DNA of 35,790 nucleotides from an uncultured Prevotellaceae bacterium (GTDB lineage Bacteria > Bacteroidota > Bacteroidia > Bacteroidales > Bacteroidaceae), in assembly GCA_947165505.1 (NCBI GenBank), contig CAMVAT010000033.1, positions 1-35,790 of the forward strand, given 5' to 3'. The notes below the pieces were generated by a model. It did not search any database. It saw nothing but the letters and a program-made list of their open reading frames with translations, and was not told where the DNA came from. A program made the translations under genes and the position numbers. Position 1 is the first letter of the stretch; every line of letters starts with the position of its first letter. This document shows positions 1 to 7,664 of the stretch, piece by piece.

Positions 1-59
1 GCTGCTATTGTTATGGTATATAGGTATCACTACCTGTAGTTTATCGAATGCTTACAATT

Positions 60-142
60 ATTCGTTTGAAAAAGTGTATAAAATGCGATTGATTCGTTTG
101 AAAAAGTGTAGCCAACTCGAATGATTCGTTTGAAAAAGTGTA
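60..142. repeat. Three 19-bp direct repeats with exact 32-bp spacing
   Basis: The 19-bp unit ATTCGTTTGAAAAAGTGTA occurs at 60-78, 92-110 and 124-142. Copies are identical and spaced exactly 32 bp apart, about three helical turns, with unrelated 13-bp spacers. The array lies next to the remnant outer-membrane gene at the edge of the AT-rich island. It could be a set of protein-binding iterons or the relic of a mobile element; the sequence does not decide between these. Confidence 0.85.
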
Positions 143-162
143 GGAAATGCCACCTCTTACCT

Positions 163-285
163 CTAAAAGAATACTGCCACGCTGGCATTCAGACTGAAAC
201 CGTCGGTCCACTGTTTGATGGTGCTGTTGATGTCGCTCAGCGTCTTGTATTTGTCGGGTTTGGCGATGCCGAAGTTGTTATAAAC
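163..285 (-). pseudogene. C-terminal remnant of an outer-membrane beta-barrel protein gene
   Basis: Reading the minus strand, 40 sense codons lead to a TAG stop at 163-165. The last residues are SLNASVAVFF, an amphipathic beta-strand pattern ending in Phe that is typical of bacterial outer-membrane barrels. Codon use is GC-rich like the rest of the chromosome. Upstream of base 285 the reading becomes AT-rich and unrelated, and it meets an in-frame stop near 330, so the 5' part of the gene is missing here. I infer that insertion of, or recombination with, the adjacent restriction-modification island truncated the gene. The specific family cannot be named from 40 residues. Confidence 0.55.
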
Positions 286-292
286 ATCTAAT

Positions 293-328
293 GTTCCCAA
301 TATGGAATGTGGGGCACAATTTGGGAAC
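293..328. repeat. Inverted repeat at the island's left edge
   Basis: GTTCCCAA (293-300) and TTGGGAAC (321-328) are perfect 8-bp arms around a 20-nt loop. They begin 8 bp after the outer-membrane gene remnant ends, so the pair may mark the recombination edge. It could also be a weak terminator for the minus-strand restriction-modification operon, though no T-tract follows. The rest of 329-405 shows no gene, only a small hairpin ACTGA/TCAGT near 358-370. Confidence 0.5.
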
Positions 329-405
329 AATTAACCCGTGATCTTTGGTATAGCTACTGAAAGTCAGTGGGTTAGCTTGTTATGTTGTCAATCTTGATAA
401 GATGA

Positions 406-1611
406 TTACTTAATGCCCATAAAATCACTTAGGGGCTTAATCTTAGCTATGTAAGTGTTACTAGATTCCTTCAGGTTTGGCAACTGTTTAAATGTTATAG
501 GCTTTGTATTATCAAAATGCAAAACTATATAGTATGGAGCATGGGATGGCTGAAATCCATATTCTTCCAAGGTCTCTTTAGTCCAAATATTAAACCGTCC
601 TTTTGTTTTCAATTTGAAAAGTTGACAATCCTCACCATTTGTATGAAGGAGTACATAAGATAATCTTTCAAAGCCAGGAGTGATGCAAAGAGAACCTTTA
701 GAGTCTCCTGCGCGAAGGTAACAAATACCTGTCTCAATCATTTTTTCTTTTAATCCCTTGCGACAATGATTAATCATCACTGTTACTTCTTCAGGATTCT
801 CTGACATTTTTTTTAAATATTTATCTGCAACAATAGGGTCTTCTATTTCCTGTTTTCTTCGAATACCATAAGACAAATAGTCAACACTTTGGTCGATACC
901 GATAAAATTACGGCCAAGAAGATTTGCAGCAATTCCTGTAGTACAACTGCCTGCAAATGGATCAAGAATTAAATCTCCCTCACGTGTAGAAGACAAAATG
1001 ATACGATATAGAAGACGAAGTGGTTTCTGAGTTGGATGTTTACCACATTTCAATTCCCATGAGGATAGGAACGGGATTCGCCAAACATCTGACATTCGGC
1101 ATCCTCCATTAAGTTGCTCCATCAAGTCACAGTTGAAGAAATGTTTTCCCTTATCATTCTTACGTGCCCACACTATATATTCTGTTGTAAAATTGAAATA
1201 ATTTCTTGACAGAGTAGGTTTTGCGTCAGACTTTTGCCATACGATTATATTTAGAATCTTATAGCCAAGCTCAACCATGCAAGTTGCTACAGAGAAAATG
1301 TTGTGATATGTACCCGTTACAAATATAGTACCATCCTCTTTTAGTACATTTCTACAAGCAGATAACCATTTCTTGTTAAATGCATTTATATTCTCTTGGG
1401 AGGTTACTCTATCCCATTCTCCCTTTTCAAATGACTTCCAAGTGCCGTTTATACAGGTGGATATATTTTTAGAAAGGAAATAAGGTGGATCTGCAAATAT
1501 CATATCAACTTTCTTGCTGATAAAGCCAATAAGTTCCATTGTGTCTCCCTGATACAATGTAAACTCCTCATTACCGGTCTGATATAAAGGTGCCATTTTA
1601 TACAAAGTCAA
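406..1611 (-). CDS. Beta-class DNA adenine methyltransferase (second methylase of the R-M operon)
   Basis: This 401-aa protein belongs to the N6-adenine/N4-cytosine DNA methyltransferases with permuted motif order. The catalytic motif DPPYFLS lies near residues 41-47, and the S-adenosylmethionine-binding motif LDPFAGSCTTG follows near 216-226, preceded by the usual HPTQKPLRL segment. This order (IV before I) marks the beta class (HinfI, RsrI and DpnA types), unlike the alpha-class methylase encoded just upstream. About 130 C-terminal residues after the fold match nothing I recognise and may be a target-recognition or accessory domain. The start overlaps the preceding gene by 14 nt; an alternative Met at 1594-1596 would leave a 1-nt gap. 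It is the last gene of the operon. DPPY-type motifs favour adenine-N6 methylation, but the target sequence is unknown. Confidence 0.88.
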   Translation of the reverse strand: MTLYKMAPLYQTGNEEFTLYQGDTMELIGFISKKVDMIFADPPYFLSKNISTCINGTWKSFEKGEWDRVTSQENINAFNKKWLSACRNVLKEDGTIFVTGTYHNIFSVATCMVELGYKILNIIVWQKSDAKPTLSRNYFNFTTEYIVWARKNDKGKHFFNCDLMEQLNGGCRMSDVWRIPFLSSWELKCGKHPTQKPLRLLYRIILSSTREGDLILDPFAGSCTTGIAANLLGRNFIGIDQSVDYLSYGIRRKQEIEDPIVADKYLKKMSENPEEVTVMINHCRKGLKEKMIETGICYLRAGDSKGSLCITPGFERLSYVLLHTNGEDCQLFKLKTKGRFNIWTKETLEEYGFQPSHAPYYIVLHFDNTKPITFKQLPNLKESSNTYIAKIKPLSDFMGIK

Positions 1612-2527
1612 GTGCTAGTTCAAGTTCATGCTCGACATGTACTTCTTCTTGCCGAACTGCAGGTTCATGTAAATCAAAGTTGAAGACTAGGGCTTCAATC
1701 ATTGCATGACGATTTTCTATATGTCCACCACCATGATAGAAATGTTCCTGGGTTTCCACATTAAAATGATTCCAGAAACGATCCATCATTTCATTAGCTC
1801 TAAATTCGTTATGATGCCATGTAGAAAGAATAAAATGAGCAGGTGTATGCTCTAATGCGTGGAAAAGAGCTTCTTCATCTTCTTCTGTCCAACCATTATA
1901 ATAATCTACATAGCGGCCATAATATGGAGGGTCACAGTATATTAAATCTCCTGCTTGTGCATGGTTTATTGTCTCAATGAAATTTTGATTATGGAACTCC
2001 CAATGATTTTGAAGAATTACTCGTTGCGTAGCAGCTATTTGATTACATATCTTTGTTACATAAGCAGGAGCAAAACGCTCTGGTTTTTTGCAGAATGGAA
2101 TATTCCACTGCCCGCGTCTATTAAAACGCATCATTCCGTTAAAACCTGCACGTGAAAGAAATATAAAGTCAAATGAACTATGCTCTGCATTAAAGCGATT
2201 TTTTACTGCTCGGTAATGAACATAACCATCTTCATCTGCTACAGCTAACAAATTACCTTCATGTTCAAGATATTCTCGCATGTTTTGGGGGGTGATTTCT
2301 CCATGAAGGACACCATTATAGAAATTTATTATATGTGGATTACTATCTGCCACGTATCTGTTACCGCCGACAGGAGCGTTAAGACCTACAACACCAGTTC
2401 CAAAGAAAGGTTCAATCCAATTTGTATTAGGTAAATCCAAACCAGATTGCAAAATAACATCATTTATCCAAGGCACAAGTTTTGTTTTTATTCCTTGTGA
2501 TTTTATAGGAGGTACTATTACAGGCAT
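1598..2527 (-). CDS. M.EcoRV-like alpha-class adenine-N6 DNA methyltransferase
   Basis: This 309-aa protein is recognisably like M.EcoRV, the D12/Dam-type methylase that modifies GATATC. The N-terminal PPIKSQGIKTKLVP segment (residues 6-19) matches M.EcoRV, followed by the SAM-binding motif EPFFGTGVVG (near 39-48) and the catalytic motif DPPYYGRYVDYYNGW (near 199-213). The segments FNGMMRFNRRG and STWHHNEFR also match the EcoRV methylase pattern. Length is close to the family norm of about 300 residues. It starts 20 nt after the stop of the 316-aa endonuclease gene and overlaps the next methylase gene. By homology it should protect host GATATC sites from the adjacent EcoRV-like nucleases; the specificity is inferred rather than shown. 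Confidence 0.93.
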   Translation of the reverse strand: MPVIVPPIKSQGIKTKLVPWINDVILQSGLDLPNTNWIEPFFGTGVVGLNAPVGGNRYVADSNPHIINFYNGVLHGEITPQNMREYLEHEGNLLAVADEDGYVHYRAVKNRFNAEHSSFDFIFLSRAGFNGMMRFNRRGQWNIPFCKKPERFAPAYVTKICNQIAATQRVILQNHWEFHNQNFIETINHAQAGDLIYCDPPYYGRYVDYYNGWTEEDEEALFHALEHTPAHFILSTWHHNEFRANEMMDRFWNHFNVETQEHFYHGGGHIENRHAMIEALVFNFDLHEPAVRQEEVHVEHELELALDFV

Positions 2528-2547
2528 GTTATACAGTTATATTAATT

Positions 2548-3498
2548 TTAATCATTGTAATACTTGGGCTTTTTTCTAGCCCCTTCACCAACCTTGCTGA
2601 AATCCTCTTTACGATTTCTGTATGCAAGATAATCCCAAATGTTAGTTATATTTTTTTCATTTCCTTCGGGATCCTTGAAAGATATAGAATCATAATTTTT
2701 CCAGTAATCATCAAAAACTTCTTCACCTAACTGGTAAAAAACACCATTCTCTTTAAGAAGATTATCCTCTGTTTTTGTTGATCCAATGTTTGCTGTATTA
2801 CCACTGCCTTGGCCATCACTAGCTATCTTCCATTTCTCCACGAAATAGAATTTCAGATCTTTAATTACCGAATTAATATCGGTAACACTATCTTTAGATA
2901 CAATAGTTCTTGACGTGGTATCTTTTAGTTTCGATTCACCTAATTCTTTTACCTTAAAGGTCTTCATCTCATCAAAATCATTTGCATCTTCTTCCGTTTC
3001 AACAGCTTGAGTGTATACAATTGCAAGACAGAAATGACCCTTATATTGATTATATGGGTATTGAATATTTTTTGAAAGATCTCTTTCTTTGAAATAACTG
3101 CCATGGCTTCCCAATGTAAAGCCAACTTGAGAAGTTTTACCAGATTTTGTCTCTTTATATCTACGAAATGTTGTTTTGATGTCAACGGCAAATTTTATTG
3201 AAGTGTCATCCAGTTTAATATATGTAAGATCTGGATAGTAATTCTGACTATCTGGAATCTCTATCTTGTACCCCATTTTCTTGGCAAACTCGTTTAGAAT
3301 TGGGAAAAGATGAATTTCTAGTATTTTAGAAACAACTTTAGTGTCAGATGATATTGTATACAAATTTCTGTAAACATCTAAAAAACCTTTTATTGTCCAT
3401 TGCATATCATCAGTTGTAACTGATTTACACAATGAATCAAGAGTCTTACGAAACTCTATAACGAAATTGTCCTTTATTTTTTGAATGTCTTTCACCAT
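2548..3498 (-). CDS. EcoRV-like type II restriction endonuclease, long paralogue
   Basis: This 316-aa protein is an EcoRV-family PD-(D/E)xK endonuclease (EcoRV itself has about 245 aa). The EcoRV active-site residues E45, D74, D90 and K92 correspond to E61, D90, D106 and K108, in the contexts LEIHLFPI, YYPDLTY and VDIKTTF. The Q-loop-like SQNYYPD and the DNA-recognition loop GSGNTANIGS are also kept. Relative to EcoRV it has a longer N-terminus, a longer loop after the catalytic Lys, and an extended segment before the recognition loop. It lies 3 nt after the other endonuclease gene and 20 nt before the M.EcoRV-like methylase. It may act as a homodimer on GATATC or pair with its neighbour; the second option would be a type IIT-like arrangement. 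Confidence 0.92.
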   Translation of the reverse strand: MVKDIQKIKDNFVIEFRKTLDSLCKSVTTDDMQWTIKGFLDVYRNLYTISSDTKVVSKILEIHLFPILNEFAKKMGYKIEIPDSQNYYPDLTYIKLDDTSIKFAVDIKTTFRRYKETKSGKTSQVGFTLGSHGSYFKERDLSKNIQYPYNQYKGHFCLAIVYTQAVETEEDANDFDEMKTFKVKELGESKLKDTTSRTIVSKDSVTDINSVIKDLKFYFVEKWKIASDGQGSGNTANIGSTKTEDNLLKENGVFYQLGEEVFDDYWKNYDSISFKDPEGNEKNITNIWDYLAYRNRKEDFSKVGEGARKKPKYYND

Positions 3499-3501
3499 TG
3501 C

Positions 3502-4299
3502 TTATAAAAGTTTAAGCAAGCCTTGTTGCTGTTGAAGATATTGCTTGTATGTTTTTAAATTATTGTATCTTGGAGCACCAATTCCTGCGGTACGGGCATC
3601 GACTTTATTGAAATAGCCTTTCCAATAATCATCGAATACTTCTTCTCCTAAATCGGCAAAAGGTCCCTGGCCATTGAGGAGTTTTTGGATATTTGTTATG
3701 CCACCGATATTACGAGTATTACCACTTCCAGGGATATCGTTTGCAATCTTCCATTTAGGCTGTACAAAGAAAATGAACTTTTCTATAACAGAATGAATCG
3801 CGGAGAGTTCATCTACGGAATATACATTTTTTTCATTTGCATCTATGACACTTTGCTTATAGAGCATACCCAATACTGTATGTGAACTGTATGAATTGTA
3901 TGTGTGATCCATACTTTTGATGGTGTCTCTTTCACGGAAATATCCCCAATAAGACCCAAGGGTGAGTCCATTTACAGAATCACCATCATAATAACTTGAC
4001 TTGAAATCTACAGCAAACAAATGACCTTCTTTATCTTTGAACGTAAGGTCTGGATAAAAGTTTTGTTTTGAAGGCAACTCTAATTCAAGCCCATGATCTC
4101 GAGCAAACCTATTCAATTTTGGAATCAGAAGGATTTCAATAATCTTTGAAACAACCTTTGTGTCATTAGTAATGGTATAGACATTCTTATCTATATCTAT
4201 AAATCCTTTGACAATCCAGTCTTGGCTGTCTGTTTCCAAAAAGGATTTGTATGTTTTAACTTCTTCAGTAAGTGCATTGAAGAATTCTTCTTTTGTCAT
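3502..4299 (-). CDS. EcoRV-like type II restriction endonuclease, short paralogue
   Basis: This 265-aa protein is a second EcoRV-family endonuclease, clearly homologous to the 316-aa neighbour (shared NDTKVVSKI-type helix, WKIA-D segment and EVFDDYWK-Y C-terminal motif). The catalytic set E55, D84, D98 and K100 is intact, with VDFKSSY in place of EcoRV IDIKTTY. The recognition loop reads GSGNTRNIGG, keeping the Gly, Gly, Asn and Thr that contact bases in EcoRV. The two paralogues have diverged well beyond a recent tandem duplication. Its ATG overlaps the stop of the controller gene (ATGA), implying translational coupling, and it is the first nuclease gene transcribed. A redundant homodimeric enzyme, a heterodimer subunit or a shifted specificity are all possible. 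Confidence 0.9.
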   Translation of the reverse strand: MTKEEFFNALTEEVKTYKSFLETDSQDWIVKGFIDIDKNVYTITNDTKVVSKIIEILLIPKLNRFARDHGLELELPSKQNFYPDLTFKDKEGHLFAVDFKSSYYDGDSVNGLTLGSYWGYFRERDTIKSMDHTYNSYSSHTVLGMLYKQSVIDANEKNVYSVDELSAIHSVIEKFIFFVQPKWKIANDIPGSGNTRNIGGITNIQKLLNGQGPFADLGEEVFDDYWKGYFNKVDARTAGIGAPRYNNLKTYKQYLQQQQGLLKLL

Positions 4300-4529
4300 A
4301 AACTGATATTATTTTGATATTCATATTGTTGTTTTAAAGGCATGAGCAAATCTCTTGTATCAACGTTTAGGAGTTGAGCTATTCTAGTTAGAGTCTGTAG
4401 GTCAGGCTGGGTTGTATTGCTACACCACTTGCTAATAGTACATGTTGACTTCCCTAATTGGTCTGCCAACCATTTACCACTTTTCTCTTTTTCAACGAGC
4501 ACTACTTTTAAGCGATTTATCTTATTCAT
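4296..4529 (-). CDS. XRE-family HTH regulator, probable R-M controller protein
   Basis: This 77-aa protein consists almost entirely of a Cro/CI-type helix-turn-helix (residues about 5-62): WLADQLGKSTCTISKWCSN forms the HTH, followed by QPDLQTLTRIAQLLNV. Small XRE proteins encoded directly before a restriction gene are typically C (controller) proteins that delay endonuclease expression until the methylase has protected the host. It heads the operon and overlaps the endonuclease start by 4 nt. Unusually, the methylases here come after the nucleases on the same strand, so delayed nuclease expression by a C-protein loop is less obvious. No clear C-box operator could be picked out upstream. Confidence 0.85.
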   Translation of the reverse strand: MNKINRLKVVLVEKEKSGKWLADQLGKSTCTISKWCSNTTQPDLQTLTRIAQLLNVDTRDLLMPLKQQYEYQNNISL

Positions 4530-4556
4530 AGTTCTTGAATATATTTAATTTGGACG

Positions 4557-4564
4557 CAAAGTTA
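4557..4564 (-). promoter_or_regulatory. -7 element of the R-M operon promoter
   Basis: On the minus strand TAACTTTG matches the Bacteroidota -7 consensus TAnnTTTG exactly, 28 nt before the controller ATG. There is no good TTTG at the -33 position, so expression may be weak or regulator-dependent. Confidence 0.6.
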
Positions 4565-4893
4565 TATAATTTTATCGGAATTCGAGCATAAGTTAGATGA
4601 AAACTGTTGTTCTTTCACGTTTTTTATGCTATTTGATATTCATAGATGCCAGAAACTTCACCATGTCACCCATCATAAATGCTCGTTCATTGAACTACAT
4701 ACGTTCAACACATGTCTTTCATTCAGCAATCTCCAAATGACAAAATCGGAAAATTGCCTATGTTTTCCACGTTAAGATTTGTTAAGTCGATGTTTTCATT
4801 TTAGGGTTTCTCAAATTTTTGTTTCCAGTTTGTTTCTTGTGTTTGTTTCTCTCAAGAAACAATATTGTGTATCAGCTACTTATGAAGAATTGG

Positions 4894-5040
4894 CAGGATT
4901 TGAAGAAGAATATAACGAAATTTAATATACTGGTAACTATACGACTAGGGGGGCTGTTGAAGTCACCCTTGTCGAGTTTCTCCTTGTTATATCGAGGGAT
5001 TGACTCTAAAACATATCGTTATATTCTTCTTCACATCCTG
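4894..5040. repeat. 147-bp unit bounded by 25-bp inverted repeats (MITE-like)
   Basis: The left arm 4894-4918 and right arm 5016-5040 are inverted complements over 25 bp with one mismatch; 18 bp (4901-4918 against 5016-5033) are perfect. The interior of about 97 bp contains a third partial copy of the arm core (GTTATATCGAG near 4987-4997). The unit could be a non-autonomous mini-transposon or encode a long structured RNA. The surrounding stretch 4530-5130 is AT-rich, and I see no credible gene in it. Confidence 0.7.
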
Positions 5041-5334
5041 TTCCTTGTTTTTTCATTGTCCTTAATGTCGAAAAAAGATAGAGCTAACTTCATAATGCAA
5101 AAGATACAAATACTCTGCTAAAGTCAGCGCATGGTCCAGATTCCGGCTAAGGGATTGGCTTGGGTGCTCTCTGTGAGGTGCTCTGGCGCTGAGCCTCATA
5201 CCACGTGACAAAATTACGGAATATTTGCGATATGCGCAAAAAAAGAGAGGATTTTTTTGTCGGTCATCTAAAAAATGTTCAACAAGGTTTCGTGAACTTC
5301 AAGAGGAACGTGGTGAGGCCGCCAAGCAAATAAT

Positions 5335-5384
5335 CAGTGTCATCAGTGTCATCAGTTTCATCTGTGTCATCCGTGTCATCCGTT
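5335..5384. repeat. Imperfect 9-bp tandem repeat
   Basis: About five and a half copies of a CAGTGTCAT-like 9-mer, with C/T and G/T variants. The flanking 5130-5330 is GC-richer spacer without a supportable gene. Confidence 0.8.
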
Positions 5385-5408
5385 GTGGGGCTGACTCGCT
5401 TCGCTCGT

Positions 5409-5436
5409 GCGGGCGGGCACAGTGACCCGCCCCTAC
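5409..5436. repeat. Diverged single hairpin of the REP-like family
   Basis: GGGCGGG and CCCGCCC form a 7-bp stem, and the end CCCCTAC resembles the CCCTAC terminus of the REP-like arms at 7522, 14161, 16271 and 17789. It looks like one diverged arm of that family. Confidence 0.5.
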
Positions 5437-5437
5437 A

Positions 5438-5510
5438 GCGTGGCACAAGGATTGAAGACCCGGCCGCACGGCGTGGCACAAGGATTGAAGACCCGGCCGC
5501 ACGGCGTGGC
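5438..5510. repeat. 33-bp tandem repeat, about 2.2 copies
   Basis: Two identical 33-bp units (5438-5470 and 5471-5503), each beginning GCGTGGCACAAGG, are followed by a partial third. The unit length is a multiple of three, so short ORFs run through it, but no plausible protein results. Confidence 0.9.
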
Positions 5511-5600
5511 GCGATTGGTCACGGTGTATTCATGGATACATTCATGACGATTCATGCGCATTCGCGTGGCGTCGCAGACCGTATTTTGCTCGCTTAATCG

Positions 5601-5623
5601 TAACTTTGAACTTCGTCGAAGTT
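5601..5623 (+). promoter_or_regulatory. Upstream -7 copy and palindrome before ilvD
   Basis: TAACTTTG (5601-5608) is part of a 25-bp segment (5584-5608) repeated exactly at 5658-5682. It is followed by a perfect palindrome AACTTCG-T-CGAAGTT (5609-5623), a possible operator. No matching -33 TTTG lies 19-20 bp upstream, so this copy may be inactive or regulatory. Confidence 0.45.
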
Positions 5624-5641
5624 ACTCACGCTCGAAAAACT

Positions 5642-5682
5642 GCAAATATATTTGCGTTTTTGCTCGCTTAATCGTAACTTTG
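5642..5682 (+). promoter_or_regulatory. ilvD promoter
   Basis: TTTG (5651-5654), a 20-bp spacer and TAACTTTG (5675-5682) match the Bacteroidota promoter consensus. The -33 box lies within a perfect 14-bp palindrome GCAAATATATTTGC (5642-5655). A protein bound there would occlude the promoter. Transcription should start near 5688, about 14 nt before the ilvD ATG, leaving no room for a leader-peptide attenuator. Confidence 0.7.
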
Positions 5683-5701
5683 CAGCCAAATTTCTTACAA
5701 T

Positions 5702-7504
5702 ATGAAACATCAACTGAGAAGCGCGGTCTGTACCGAGGGCCGCAAGATGGCTGGGGCCAGAGCACTCTGGGTGGCCGCCGGCATGAAACAAGAACAGTTC
5801 GGAAAGCCCATCATCGCCGTGGTCAACTCGTTCACGCAGTTCGTACCCGGACATACCCACCTGCATGAGATAGGACAAATCGTTAAACAAGAGATTGAGA
5901 GCATGGGGTGCTATGCCGCTGAGTTTAACACCATCGCCATCGACGACGGTATCGCTATGGGACACGATGGCATGCTCTACTCGCTGCCCTCGCGCGACAT
6001 CATCGCCGACTCGGTGGAATATATGGTCAACGCCCACAAGGCTGATGCCATGATCTGCATATCCAACTGCGACAAGGTGACACCCGGTATGCTCATGGCT
6101 GCCATGAGACTCAATATACCAACCGTGTTCTGTAGCGGCGGACCCATGGAGGCCGGACGGTGGCGCGGAGAGAACGCCGACCTGATCACTGCCATGGTGA
6201 AAGGGGCCGACACGACGGTCAGCGACGACGACCTGCGCGAGATAGAGCACTGCGCATGTCCCGGATGCGGCTCGTGCTCGGGGATGTTCACCGCCAACTC
6301 GATGAACTCGCTCACCGAGGCCATCGGACTCAGCCTGCCCGGCAACGGCACTATTCTGGCCACACACCAAAACCGCATACAGCTGTTCCGTGACGCCGCA
6401 AGGCAAATCGTCAACAATGCGCTCGCCTATTACGAAGACGGCGACGAGAGCGTGCTGCCGCGGTCTATCGCTACTCGCGAGGCTTTCCTCAACGCCATGA
6501 CGCTCGACATCGCCATGGGGGGATCTACCAATACCGTGCTGCACCTGCTGGCCGTGGCACAAGAGGCGGGCGTCGATTTCAAGATGGCCGACATCGACAG
6601 ACTGAGCCGCAAGGTGCCCTGCCTGTGCAAACTGGCACCCAACACACAGCGTTACAGCGTGCAGGAGTGCAACCGCGCCGGCGGCATCCTCGGCATCCTC
6701 GGCGAACTCAACAAGGGCGGACTCATCGACGGGTCGGCCATACGTGTTGACGGACTCACACTGGCCGACGCGATGTCGAAATACGACATCACCGACAGCG
6801 AGGCGATCGACGATGAGGCCCTGCGCATCTATTCCAGCGCTCCGGGCAGACGGTTCTCTACCAAGATGGGAAGCCAGAACGAGACATGGGAGCTGGACCG
6901 CGACCGCGCTGACGGTTGCATACGCGACCTGGAGCATGCCTACACCAAGGATGGCGGACTGGCGGTGCTCTTCGGCAATATCGCGCAAGACGGATGCGTG
7001 GTGAAGACGGCAGGCGTGGATGAGAGCCTCTGGCACTTCGAAGGACCCGCCGTGGTGTTCGACTCGCAGGAGGATGCGTGCGAAGGCATCCTCGGCGGAC
7101 GCGTCAAGAGCGGCGACTGCGTGGTCATCACTCACGAAGGTCCCAAGGGCGGACCAGGCATGCAAGAGATGCTCTATCCCACATCGTATATCAAGTCGAT
7201 GCACTTGGGCAAGGAGTGCGCGCTCATCACCGACGGACGGTTCTCGGGGGGCACCAGCGGACTGTCTATCGGACATATCTCGCCCGAGGCGGCCAACGGT
7301 GGCAATATCGGGAAAATCATCGACGGCGACATCATCGTCATCGACATCCCCTCGCGCTCCATCAGCGTGAAACTCTCCGACGAAGAGCTGGCCTCAAGGC
7401 CCCAACAGCCTCTCAAGCGTCAGCGCGTGGTGTCGAAAGCCTTGCGTGCCTACGCCCAGAGCGTCTCAAGTGCCGACAAAGGTGGCGTGAGAATCATCGA
7501 TTGA
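5702..7504 (+). CDS. ilvD: Dihydroxy-acid dehydratase
   Basis: The 600-aa enzyme dehydrates 2,3-dihydroxy-isovalerate and 2,3-dihydroxy-3-methylvalerate to the 2-keto acids that precede valine and isoleucine. It is colinear with E. coli IlvD (616 aa). Visible motifs are [10 protein letters not shown] with cluster ligand C123 and [14 protein letters not shown] near 189-202 with C192. The C-terminal [14 protein letters not shown] carries the catalytic Ser. The close match to the E. coli form suggests the oxygen-sensitive 4Fe-4S type. The ATG lies 19 nt after the promoter -7 box. ilvB follows after a 160-bp gap holding a REP-like element, so the downstream genes are probably co-transcribed. Confidence 0.98.
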   Translation: MKHQLRSAVCTEGRKMAGARALWVAAGMKQEQFGKPIIAVVNSFTQFVPGHTHLHEIGQIVKQEIESMGCYAAEFNTIAIDDGIAMGHDGMLYSLPSRDIIADSVEYMVNAHKADAMICISNCDKVTPGMLMAAMRLNIPTVFCSGGPMEAGRWRGENADLITAMVKGADTTVSDDDLREIEHCACPGCGSCSGMFTANSMNSLTEAIGLSLPGNGTILATHQNRIQLFRDAARQIVNNALAYYEDGDESVLPRSIATREAFLNAMTLDIAMGGSTNTVLHLLAVAQEAGVDFKMADIDRLSRKVPCLCKLAPNTQRYSVQECNRAGGILGILGELNKGGLIDGSAIRVDGLTLADAMSKYDITDSEAIDDEALRIYSSAPGRRFSTKMGSQNETWELDRDRADGCIRDLEHAYTKDGGLAVLFGNIAQDGCVVKTAGVDESLWHFEGPAVVFDSQEDACEGILGGRVKSGDCVVITHEGPKGGPGMQEMLYPTSYIKSMHLGKECALITDGRFSGGTSGLSIGHISPEAANGGNIGKIIDGDIIVIDIPSRSISVKLSDEELASRPQQPLKRQRVVSKALRAYAQSVSSADKGGVRIID

Positions 7505-7521
7505 GGTTTGAGTGATGTGAA

Positions 7522-7596
7522 GTAGGGACAGGGCGTGCCCTGTCCGCAAGCAAGAATCACACCACCTAAGGCGGACAGGGCACGCCCTGTCCCTAC
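7522..7596. repeat. REP-like twin-hairpin element, copy 1
   Basis: Perfect 26-bp inverted repeat: arm 7522-7547 (GTAGGGACAGGGCGTGCCCT...) and its complement 7571-7596. Each arm is itself palindromic (GGACAGGGC/GCCCTGTCC), so two small hairpins or one long stem can form. It sits between ilvD and ilvB and could affect relative expression. The 3' flank (GGCGAAGT... C-rich) is shared with the copy at 17789. Confidence 0.9.
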
Positions 7597-7664
7597 ATGA
7601 GAGGCGAAGTCTTCTCCTGCCCCTTGCCCCTCAAACAACTTGTCAACTTGTCAACTAAATAGCA

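Noticed and set aside
60..142. CRISPR array
   Set aside because: Only three 19-bp repeats with 13-bp spacers; both are too short for CRISPR and no cas gene is in the window.
406..4529. Type I, III or IV restriction system
   Set aside because: No helicase, specificity or Mod/Res genes; the nucleases match EcoRV directly.
4819..5121. 100-aa hydrophobic ORF on the plus strand
   Set aside because: It crosses the inverted-repeat unit, has no promoter or recognisable domain, and AT-rich DNA readily gives such ORFs.
5135..5215. GC-richer segment as a gene remnant
   Set aside because: Short frames on both strands gave no recognisable family, so it is left as spacer.
5225..5597. Short ORFs on both strands in the ilvD upstream region
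   Set aside because: They are translations of tandem repeats (SSVSSV, RRGTRIEDPA) with no protein character.
5594..7276. 560-aa minus-strand ORF
   Set aside because: Antisense shadow of ilvD; GC-biased third positions leave the opposite frame open. No family motifs.
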